Source: UBA1479 sp963972065
GTDB lineage: Bacteria > Pseudomonadota > Alphaproteobacteria > Rhodospirillales > Casp-alpha2
DNA length: 8,959 nucleotides
Reading direction: 5' to 3'
Assembly: GCA_963972065.1 (NCBI GenBank)
Contig: CAXAVJ010000121.1
Location: 1-8,959, forward strand
Part shown: piece by piece, positions 1 through 4,679 of the stretch
How the letters are laid out: the number at the start of each line of letters is the position of its first letter
Position numbering within the stretch: the first letter of the stretch is position 1
Notes under the pieces: generated by a model
Database searches by the model: none
What the model was told of the DNA's origin: nothing
What the model saw: only the letters and a program-made list of their open reading frames with translations
Program-made: the position numbers and the translations under genes

Positions 1-776
1 CGCCGCTGGCGCCGGAAGGGTTCGAATTCGTCTACGACCACATCAAGTCCGACGTGCATCTGGTGTCGTTCACCGGCGGCACGGACATCATGGGCGTGTT
101 CGCCGGCGGCGACGCGACCCGCCCCGTGTGGCGCGGCGAATTGCAGGCCCCGGCCCTGGGCATGGCCGTGGAATGCTGGGATGACGACGGCAAGCCGATG
201 ATCGGGCAGAAGGGCGAGCTGGTCTGCATCAAGGCCTTTCCCTCCATGCCCACGGGATTCTGGGGTGACGCCGACGGGGCGCGCTACCGCGCCGCCTATT
301 TCGAACAGTTCCCCAATGTCTGGACCCACGGCGACTACATCGAGATCACCGAACACGGCGGCATGATCGTCTACGGCCGGTCGGACGCGACGCTCAACCC
401 CGGCGGCGTGCGCATCGGCACGGCGGAAATCTACCGCCAGGTCGAGAAGCTGGAGGAGGTCGTCGAAAGCCTGGTCATCGGCCAGGACTGGGACAACGAC
501 GTGCGGGTCGTGCTGTTCGTGCGCTTGGCCGAGGGCAAGGCCCTGGACGATGCGCTGACGAAACGAATTAAGGATCAGGTGCGCGCCAATTGCACACCGC
601 GCCATGTGCCGGCCAAAGTGGTCCAGGTCACCGATATCCCACGCACCAAATCGGGCAAGATCACGGAACTGGCCGTGCGCGACATCATCCACGGCCGGCC
701 CGTGAAGAACAAGGAAGCGATGGCCAATCCGGAAGCGCTGGATCTGTACGAAGACTTGGCCGAACTGAAGAGCTAG
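1..776 (+). CDS. aacS: Acetoacetyl-CoA synthetase, C-terminal part (5' end outside window)
   Basis: Acetoacetate-CoA ligase of the ANL adenylating superfamily. It activates acetoacetate with ATP and CoA to acetoacetyl-CoA, AMP and pyrophosphate in the cytoplasm, and serves ketone-body or polyhydroxybutyrate use. The reading frame is open from base 3 and gives 257 visible residues; the family is usually about 650, so roughly the last 40% is present. Visible signatures are the VSFTGGTDI segment, the hinge YGRSDATLNPGGVRIG (from base 372) that starts the mobile C-terminal domain, and PRTKSGKITE with the catalytic lysine codon at 657-659. The tail DIIHGRPVKNKEAMANPEAL is typical of acetoacetyl-CoA rather than acetyl-CoA synthetases. 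The TAG stop (774-776) overlaps the stop of the convergent LysR gene. Propionyl- or acetyl-CoA synthetase is a less likely alternative. Confidence 0.92.
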   Translation, partial: PLAPEGFEFVYDHIKSDVHLVSFTGGTDIMGVFAGGDATRPVWRGELQAPALGMAVECWDDDGKPMIGQKGELVCIKAFPSMPTGFWGDADGARYRAAYFEQFPNVWTHGDYIEITEHGGMIVYGRSDATLNPGGVRIGTAEIYRQVEKLEEVVESLVIGQDWDNDVRVVLFVRLAEGKALDDALTKRIKDQVRANCTPRHVPAKVVQVTDIPRTKSGKITELAVRDIIHGRPVKNKEAMANPEALDLYEDLAELKS

Positions 777-1693
777 ACCACGGCGCGACCCGGCCGGGCC
801 TGGAAACGCGCGACCTCGCCCAACAACCAATCACGGAACAGGCGGCATTCGGGCGCTTCGGCACGGCCCGGCACCGTAAGCAGGTAATACCCCGGCTGCA
901 GCGTCAGGGACGGCCCGAACGGCACGGCCAGACGCCCCGCCTCGATATCCTCGGCGGCCAACGACCACCGGCCCAGCGCCACGCCCGCCCCCGCGATCGC
1001 CGCCTGCAACACATTTTCCGACGCCGTGAAGCGCGGGCCGTCCTCCGCGTCCAGGTCCGGGCAGCCGGCGGCGGCCAGCCATGACCGCCAGTCCGGCGCC
1101 AGCGGATCGAAGGTGATGGAATCGTCGTGCAGCAGGGTAAACCGGCTGAGATCGCGGGGCCGCGCCAGCGGCCCGTTTGCCGCCAGCAGCCCGGGGGCGG
1201 CAAGGGGCACCACCATTTCGTCGAACAGACGCCGTGCCTCCAGCCCCGGATAATCCCCCATGCCGAAACGGATTGCCATGTCTGCCTCGCCGGCGATCAG
1301 ATCGGCGCGGTCGCGAGTCGCCACGATCTGCACCTGCAGGTCCGCCGGTCGGCGTTCCAAGCGGGGGATCAGCCATTTCATAGCAAAAGACGGAACCACG
1401 GACAGCACCAAAGGGCCCACCTTTGGCGGGCGGATGCGCGCCATGGCCCCTGACAGTTCCTCGAACCTCCGCCGCACCCCCGGGTAGGCGGCGCGGGCCG
1501 CCACCGTCGGGGTCACCGCGCGCACCTCGCGGCGGAACAAAGGCAGGCCCAAAACGTCCTCCAACAGCTTGATCTGATGGCTGACCGCCGAAGGCGTCAC
1601 GTTCAATTCCCGCGCCGCCTCGACAAAGCTTTCATGTCGGAACGCGGCCTCAAAGGCCCGCAACGCTTTCAAGGGCGGCAATTTGGCAATCAT
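773..1693 (-). CDS. LysR-family transcriptional regulator, GcvA-like (lysR-1)
   Basis: A 306-residue DNA-binding regulator of normal LysR length. The N-terminal winged helix-turn-helix lies at about residues 6-64, with the recognition region SFVEAARELNVTPSAVSHQI at 22-41. A periplasmic-binding-protein-like effector domain spans about 92-300. The opening LPPLKALRAFEAA, the LLHDD...DWRSWLAAAGC block and GVALGR are typical of the GcvA-like subgroup. The ATG at 1691-1693 matches the usual LysR start, although only a weak purine-rich stretch lies upstream. It is divergent from the enoyl-CoA hydratase gene at 1844, the classic layout for a LysR protein controlling its neighbour and itself. It converges with aacS, sharing the CTAG at 773-776. 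The effector is unknown; an acyl-CoA or related carboxylate would fit the neighbours but is only an inference. Confidence 0.93.
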   Translation of the reverse strand: MIAKLPPLKALRAFEAAFRHESFVEAARELNVTPSAVSHQIKLLEDVLGLPLFRREVRAVTPTVAARAAYPGVRRRFEELSGAMARIRPPKVGPLVLSVVPSFAMKWLIPRLERRPADLQVQIVATRDRADLIAGEADMAIRFGMGDYPGLEARRLFDEMVVPLAAPGLLAANGPLARPRDLSRFTLLHDDSITFDPLAPDWRSWLAAAGCPDLDAEDGPRFTASENVLQAAIAGAGVALGRWSLAAEDIEAGRLAVPFGPSLTLQPGYYLLTVPGRAEAPECRLFRDWLLGEVARFQARPGRAVV

Positions 1694-1759
1694 AGATCAA
1701 TTTTTCTCATCTAATAAATGAAGTATCTGCGTTTGTTGAAAAGATATGGCAGAGGTTAT

Positions 1760-1781
1760 CTGTATTAAATCCCAAATACAG
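1760..1781. repeat. 22-bp perfect inverted repeat, candidate operator
   Basis: CTGTATT (1760-1766) and AATACAG (1775-1781) are exact reverse complements around an 8-bp spacer. The repeat sits 63 bp upstream of the hydratase start, within the divergent region, and directly abuts the GATGA/TCATC repeat. This is a plausible dimer-binding site for the adjacent LysR protein or another regulator. Its symmetry axis does not give a symmetric T-N11-A, so its link to LysR is unproven. Confidence 0.5.
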
Positions 1782-1798
1782 GATGATTTTTATTCATC
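1782..1798. promoter_or_regulatory. Candidate LysR box (symmetric T-N11-A)
   Basis: GATGA and TCATC are perfect 5-bp arms around a 7-bp AT-rich centre. They place T at 1784 and A at 1796 symmetrically with 11 bases between, the minimal LysR-type motif. It lies 46 bp upstream of the hydratase ATG, where a LysR activator or repressor site would be expected. T-N11-A alone is common in AT-rich DNA; the perfect arms and the position raise the odds. Confidence 0.45.
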
Positions 1799-1824
1799 TT
1801 ATTGCAATTGGCAGAGCAAGGATA

Positions 1825-1837
1825 GGTCGAAAGGACC
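1825..1837 (+). promoter_or_regulatory. Ribosome binding site of the hydratase gene inside a small hairpin
   Basis: AAAGGA (1830-1835) is a good Shine-Dalgarno sequence 8 bases before the ATG at 1844. It lies within GGTC-GAAAG-GACC, which can fold as a 4-bp stem with a 5-nt loop and pair part of the site. The stem is short and its effect on translation is uncertain. Confidence 0.5.
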
Positions 1838-1843
1838 GATACG

Positions 1844-2626
1844 ATGACCAGCGACCCCGTTTTGTATGACCAACGCCACGGCGTGGCGATCCTGACCCTC
1901 AACCGCCCGGATCAGTTGAACGCTCTTAATTTCGCCTTGATCGACCGTTTCATGGCTCATCTTGACGCCATCGAGCGCGACGATACAGTCCGCGCCGTGA
2001 TCGTCACCGGCGCCGGCGACCGGGCCTTCAGCGCCGGCGCCGACATCAAGGAATTCTCCCATTCGGTCGCCGCCGGGGTCGAGATCGCGCTGCGCGATTT
2101 CGTCGCCCGAGGCCAGGCCTTCACCTCGCGCATCGAACGCTTTCCCAAGCCCATCATCGGCGCGGTCAACGGGTTGGCCTTCGGTGGTGGCTGCGAAATG
2201 CTGGAGGCCATGCCGCTGGCCGTGGCCGCCGACAGCGCGACCTTCGCCAAACCGGAAATCAACCTGGGCTTTCCCCCGCCGTTCGGCGGCACCCAGCGTC
2301 TGCCGCGCCTGATCGGGCGCAAGCGGGCGTTGGAAATGATCCTGACCGGCGATCCCATCACCGCCGAGGAAGCCCGGCAGGCGGGCCTGGTCAACCGTGT
2401 CGTTTTGAAATCGAAATTGATTTCCGAGACGGAAAAGCTGGCCCAGCGGATTATCGAAAAGGCACCCGTCAGCGTCGCCGCCAGCCTGACCGCCGTGACC
2501 CGCGGCATCAACCTGAGCATCGATGAGGGCTTGGCCGTGGAGGCTGCCCAGTTCGCCCGCGCCGCCGCGACCCCGGCGGTCACGGACGGCATCGCGCGGT
2601 TTCTCGCGCGTCCGCCCGGTAAATAA
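1844..2626 (+). CDS. Enoyl-CoA hydratase/isomerase family protein (crotonase)
   Basis: A 260-residue cytoplasmic crotonase-fold enzyme of full family length. Members usually add water to trans-2-enoyl-CoA, giving 3-hydroxyacyl-CoA in beta-oxidation or related acyl-CoA pathways. The oxyanion-hole segment AFSAGADIKEF is at residues 61-71 and the second one, NGLAFGGGCE, at 109-118. E118 and E138 are 20 residues apart, as are the two catalytic glutamates of classical enoyl-CoA hydratase (rat E144 and E164), so hydratase activity is likely. The block FGGTQRLPRLIG (147-158) and LTGDPITAEEA (167-177) are also typical. The ATG has AAAGGA 8 bases upstream. The gene is alone on its strand, divergent from lysR-1 and convergent with the VOC gene. 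Exact chain length and pathway cannot be read from sequence; an isomerase or other crotonase role remains possible. Confidence 0.92.
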   Translation: MTSDPVLYDQRHGVAILTLNRPDQLNALNFALIDRFMAHLDAIERDDTVRAVIVTGAGDRAFSAGADIKEFSHSVAAGVEIALRDFVARGQAFTSRIERFPKPIIGAVNGLAFGGGCEMLEAMPLAVAADSATFAKPEINLGFPPPFGGTQRLPRLIGRKRALEMILTGDPITAEEARQAGLVNRVVLKSKLISETEKLAQRIIEKAPVSVAASLTAVTRGINLSIDEGLAVEAAQFARAAATPAVTDGIARFLARPPGK

Positions 2627-2629
2627 CAC

Positions 2630-2658
2630 GGAAGGGCCGGAGCCTTTCGCGCCCTTCC
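2630..2658. terminator. Hairpin between convergent genes, possible bidirectional terminator
   Basis: GGAAGGGC (2630-2637) and GCCCTTCC (2651-2658) form a perfect 8-bp stem with a 13-nt loop. It starts 4 bases after the hydratase stop and ends 20 bases before the VOC stop. Position and symmetry suit a shared terminator, but no T-run follows on either strand, so it is not a standard intrinsic terminator. Confidence 0.5.
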
Positions 2659-2678
2659 TGAACTGCGGACGCGAAGGC

Positions 2679-3098
2679 CTACTTCGGCGAGGTGAACGTT
2701 TGCCCCGAAATGGCCGGATGATAGATCGGCTGGATCACGTTGCCCGCCGGGTCCGTGCAATGGAACGAGCGCGCCCCGTCGAAATGATCCGCCGGCGTAT
2801 CGAGCAGGTTGACGCCCTTCGCCTTCATGAAGTCGTACCAGGCTTGCAAATCTTCCTTGGTGTCGACGACGAAGCCGAAATGGTCCATGGGCCGTTTGGC
2901 GGGCGGCGCCTCGCCGGGCCGGGCGCGGCCGAGCGACAGATTGTCGTTGCCCAGGGTCAGGTAGACCAGATCGTCGTTGAAGCGGCTGAGTTCGCGCATG
3001 CCCAGGATGTCGCGGTAGAAGCGCTCACATTCATCAAAATTTTCGACCACCAGGGCGAGGTGGCGCAGGCCGTTCAAGGGGGGCGGGGATGCGGTCAT
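2679..3098 (-). CDS. VOC (glyoxalase/bleomycin-resistance fold) family protein
   Basis: A 139-residue single-chain VOC protein made of two beta-alpha-beta-beta-beta modules. The first is LRHLALVVENFDECERFYRD (residues 11-30), and the second starts at MDHFGFVVDT (71-80) and ends with TDPAGNVIQPIYHP. The ATG at 3098 is chosen because GAGGAGA lies 6 bases upstream and the VOC fold begins at once; the open frame extends further upstream only as an antisense shadow of the LysR gene. H13 and H73 sit at the usual metal-ligand positions. The last ligand, normally Glu in the GN-x-IE motif, is Gln (Q123), and no acidic residue follows NLSLGRA in the first half. Metal use is therefore uncertain. The gene lies 50 bp downstream of lysR-2 on the same strand and may be cotranscribed with it. 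Substrate unknown; glyoxalase, dioxygenase or thiol transferase relatives are possible. Confidence 0.85.
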   Translation of the reverse strand: MTASPPPLNGLRHLALVVENFDECERFYRDILGMRELSRFNDDLVYLTLGNDNLSLGRARPGEAPPAKRPMDHFGFVVDTKEDLQAWYDFMKAKGVNLLDTPADHFDGARSFHCTDPAGNVIQPIYHPAISGQTFTSPK

Positions 3099-3104
3099 GG
3101 GAAG

Positions 3105-3111
3105 TCTCCTC
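3105..3111 (-). promoter_or_regulatory. Ribosome binding site of the VOC gene
   Basis: On the minus strand GAGGAGA lies 6 bases before the ATG at 3098. It is the strongest Shine-Dalgarno sequence near any possible start of this frame and decides the start of the VOC gene. Confidence 0.75.
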
Positions 3112-3118
3112 AAATTTT

Positions 3119-3150
3119 CCGCCACCTTAAAAGGGCGGACGGGCGCCGTC
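3119..3150 (-). other. Two small stem-loops between lysR-2 and the VOC gene
   Basis: GACGG/CCGTC (3138-3142, 3146-3150) overlaps the lysR-2 stop. CCGCC/GGCGG (3119-3123, 3134-3138) follows on the minus strand. The two share a base and may compete. Neither has a T-run behind it. They could stabilise or attenuate a joint transcript, or be chance structures of GC-rich DNA. Confidence 0.25.
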
Positions 3151-4036
3151 ACGCGGCTTCGAACTCGCCGACCAGCCACTCGCGGAAGGCGCGGATCTTC
3201 GGCCGGTCCGCCTCGCCCTCGACGCAGGCCAGGTAATAGGCCTGTGGGGCCGGCAGGGCGAAGTCGAACGGCCGCACCAGGCGGCCTTCGGCCAGATCGT
3301 CGGCAACCATGACGCTGCGGCCCAAGGCCACGCCCTCGCCCGCCCGGGCGGCGAGCAGCACCAGATTGGAGTGGGAATAGCCGGGCCCCCGTTCCGGATT
3401 GACCGTGTCGCAGCCGGCGGCAGCCAGCCAGTCCCGCCAATCGACGGGCATTTCGTCATGCAGCAGGGTGTAATGGGCGAGGTCGCAGGGCTCTTTCAGT
3501 GGCGGACCCTTGGCAATCAGCTCCGGCGCGCAGACGGGAAACAGTTCCTCCGTCCGCAGCAGCGACACGGTCAGCCCCGGCCAATTGCCACGGCCATAGC
3601 GCACGGCGACGTCGACCCCTTCCCGCGCCAGATCGACCATGCGGTCGGACATGACCAGACGCACGTCGATGTCGGGATGGGACTGACGAAACCGGCCAAG
3701 ACGGGGCACCAGCCAGGACTGGGCGAAGGAATCCATGGTCGTCACGGTCAGCACCCCCTCGGTGTCCTGGCGCTGCACCCGGTTGACCGCCGTGGTCAGG
3801 ATATCCATGGCCTCGCGCACCTCGGGAAACAGCAGCTGGCCCGCCTCAGTCAGGACCAGGGCGCGGCTGAGGCGCCGAAACAGGGGAAAGCCGAGCCAGT
3901 CCTCGAGCCCTCGGATCTGGTGGCTGACCGCCGCCTGGGTCACGTTCAATTCCTCCGCCGCCTGGGTGAACGACAGATGGCGGGCCGCGGCCTCAAAGGC
4001 GCGCAGCGCGTTCAGGGGCGGCAGGCGGCGGGACAT
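3149..4036 (-). CDS. LysR-family transcriptional regulator, GcvA-like (lysR-2)
   Basis: A 295-residue LysR protein of standard length. The winged helix-turn-helix spans about residues 5-64, with SFTQAAEELNVTQAAVSHQI at 22-41, and the effector-binding domain runs from about 90 to 290. Opening LPPLNALRAFEAAARH, block YTLLHDEMPVDWRDWLAAAG and GVALGR place it in the GcvA-like subgroup. It is visibly related to lysR-1 across its length, so the two are paralogues rather than a recent duplication. The ATG at 4034-4036 fits the family start, though no clear Shine-Dalgarno sequence precedes it (AAGGAA is about 20 bases upstream). It is divergent from the DUF1127 gene and 50 bp upstream of the co-directional VOC gene, which it may regulate. 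The effector is unknown. Confidence 0.93.
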   Translation of the reverse strand: MSRRLPPLNALRAFEAAARHLSFTQAAEELNVTQAAVSHQIRGLEDWLGFPLFRRLSRALVLTEAGQLLFPEVREAMDILTTAVNRVQRQDTEGVLTVTTMDSFAQSWLVPRLGRFRQSHPDIDVRLVMSDRMVDLAREGVDVAVRYGRGNWPGLTVSLLRTEELFPVCAPELIAKGPPLKEPCDLAHYTLLHDEMPVDWRDWLAAAGCDTVNPERGPGYSHSNLVLLAARAGEGVALGRSVMVADDLAEGRLVRPFDFALPAPQAYYLACVEGEADRPKIRAFREWLVGEFEAA

Positions 4037-4088
4037 GATTGTACCATAACATTAAAATTCCTTATCACTCCGGACCTTTTCAGGGATA

Positions 4089-4157
4089 TAGAAAATATAC
4101 TTCATTGAAAAACAACAACTTTAATATTGTATCGATACATACGGATTATATTTTCTA
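4089..4157. repeat. 11-bp perfect inverted repeat with 47-bp spacer
   Basis: TAGAAAATATA (4089-4099) is the exact reverse complement of TATATTTTCTA (4147-4157). The arms flank the 12-bp palindrome, though the centres differ by about 10 bp. Paired distant sites of this kind suit a regulator that bends or loops DNA. The AT-rich background makes chance more likely than in the rest of the window. Confidence 0.5.
4128..4139. promoter_or_regulatory. 12-bp perfect palindrome, candidate operator
   Basis: TGTATCGATACA is its own reverse complement, the shape expected of a site for a small dimeric regulator (GntR- or MarR-type sites look like this). It lacks a symmetric T-N11-A, so it need not be a LysR site. 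It would overlap the inferred transcription start of lysR-2. Confidence 0.5.
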
Positions 4158-4319
4158 ATTCATATAGGAAAAATTGTCGTTTGTGAACGGCCGTTATCCT
4201 GGCCTATTCAACCTCTACGCCATCCATCGGCGCAGCCCACCACCTGATGATGTAACCGACTTTTTTGCAACCTCGCCGGCCGGCACCCGCCACCCGGCAA
4301 CGAAACAAGGACAGGACCC

Positions 4320-4583
4320 ATGGCCTCGTCATCGACGACCACGCAGACCGCGGATCGCTCCGTCGCCCGCCCGGGCCTGTTTCCCCTCGGACAGGCCCTC
4401 GCTTCGCTTACCGTTTCCGCCACGCAGGCGGTGTTCAATTTCCCGACCATCCTCGTGAAATGGCAGAAACGGTACGAAATGCGCCGCCATCTCGACGAGA
4501 TGACCCCGCAGCTGCTCGCGGATGTGGGCCTGACCCGGGCCGATGTCCGCCGCGAAGTTGAAAAGCCGTTTTGGATTTCCTGA
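4320..4583 (+). CDS. DUF1127 family small protein
   Basis: An 87-residue protein whose last 45 residues form a DUF1127 (YjiS-like) domain: W48, the basic stretch KRYEMRRHLDEM (50-61), LADVGLTRADVRREV (66-80) and the terminal KPFW (82-85). The domain is widespread in alphaproteobacteria, often in several copies. Some members are RNA-binding or influence small-RNA and stress responses, but no biochemical role can be assigned here, and this copy is less arginine-rich than the short RNA-binding types. The first 40 residues are Ser/Thr/Ala-rich followed by a mildly hydrophobic, helix-prone segment (about 20-46). The ATG has AAGGA 8 bases upstream. The gene is monocistronic by appearance: a long leader region precedes it and a strong terminator follows the TGA. 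Confidence 0.88.
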   Translation: MASSSTTTQTADRSVARPGLFPLGQALASLTVSATQAVFNFPTILVKWQKRYEMRRHLDEMTPQLLADVGLTRADVRREVEKPFWIS

Positions 4584-4588
4584 TCCAA
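4571..4588. repeat. 6-bp inverted repeat over the DUF1127 stop codon
   Basis: TTGGAT (4571-4576) and ATCCAA (4583-4588) are exact reverse complements with a 6-nt loop and include the TGA at 4581-4583. It is the first of three stem-loops in a row before the exporter gene. TTGGAT-N17-TAAACT (4594-4599) is also a poor sigma-70-like pair. Confidence 0.4.
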
Positions 4589-4603
4589 GCGACTAAACTT
4601 TCC

Positions 4604-4619
4604 CTGGCACGATCAGTGC
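4604..4619 (+). promoter_or_regulatory. Candidate sigma-54 (-24/-12) promoter upstream of the EamA exporter
   Basis: CTGGCACGATCAGTGC matches the RpoN consensus YTGGCACGNNNNTTGC with a perfect -24 half (CTGGCACG) and GTGC for TTGC at -12. The GG (4606-4607) and GC (4618-4619) are separated by exactly 10 bases, as sigma-54 requires. Transcription would start near 4631, inside the left arm of the terminator, about 49 bases before the exporter start. No enhancer-binding protein gene or clear enhancer site is visible. The same bases form GGCAC/GTGCC, so a simple hairpin is the competing explanation. Confidence 0.45.
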
Positions 4620-4624
4620 CCCTG

Positions 4625-4664
4625 GACGGGACCGGTCCCTGCGGCCGGTCCCGTCACCCTTTTT
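4625..4664 (+). terminator. Rho-independent terminator of the DUF1127 gene
   Basis: GACGGGACCGG (4625-4635) pairs perfectly with CCGGTCCCGTC (4645-4655) as an 11-bp GC-rich stem with a 9-nt loop. ACCC and then five T (4660-4664) follow. It ends transcription 42-81 bases after the DUF1127 stop and just 15 bases before the next gene. Confidence 0.88.
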
Positions 4665-4679
4665 CCAACGGCGACCATC

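Larger units (their letters stand above)
1694..1843. promoter_or_regulatory. Divergent lysR-1 / enoyl-CoA hydratase control region
   Basis: A gene-free 150-bp region that is strikingly AT-rich; by hand count about 29% GC over 1691-1800, against GC-rich genes on both sides. Perfect inverted repeats are AGATA/TATCT (1742-1746, 1757-1761), CTGTATT/AATACAG (1760-1766, 1775-1781) and GATGA/TCATC (1782-1786, 1794-1798). The last contains a symmetric T-N11-A (1784, 1796), the core of LysR boxes. A minus-strand sigma-70-like pair, TCAACA (1739-1734) and TATTAG (1716-1711) spaced by 17, could drive lysR-1; each hexamer matches the consensus at 4 of 6. I see no good -35/-10 pair for the hydratase gene, which would fit activator-dependent transcription. 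Confidence 0.6.
4037..4319. promoter_or_regulatory. AT-rich divergent region between lysR-2 and the DUF1127 gene
   Basis: A 283-bp region with no convincing gene. By hand count 4041-4180 is 39 of 140 G or C (about 28%), with 4081-4180 at 25%; the rest to 4319 returns to high GC. It holds an 11-bp inverted repeat (4089-4099 and 4147-4157), a 12-bp palindrome (4128-4139) and the palindrome AACGGCCGTT (4186-4195). On the minus strand a perfect TATAAT (4150-4145) could be the -10 of lysR-2, which would put its start of transcription near 4138, in the 12-bp palindrome; no good -35 accompanies it. For the DUF1127 gene only a weak pair is seen: TTGTGA (4181-4186), 18 bases, TATTCA (4205-4210). Confidence 0.5.

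Noticed and set aside
1799..2629. Minus-strand open frame opposite the crotonase gene
   Set aside because: Shadow frame; both crotonase catalytic motifs lie on the plus strand with a ribosome binding site.
3099..3440. N-terminal extension of the VOC frame to 253 residues
   Set aside because: The extra sequence is Arg/Gly-rich antisense-like material over lysR-2, while a strong ribosome binding site precedes the ATG at 3098.
4038..4043. Minus-strand TACAAT just before lysR-2 as its -10 element
   Set aside because: Transcription would start past the ATG that the conserved LysR N-terminus requires, and no -35 fits.
4174..4319. Possible small gene upstream of the DUF1127 gene
   Set aside because: The only open frame runs into the DUF1127 gene in another phase, is Pro/Arg-rich and lacks a convincing ribosome binding site.
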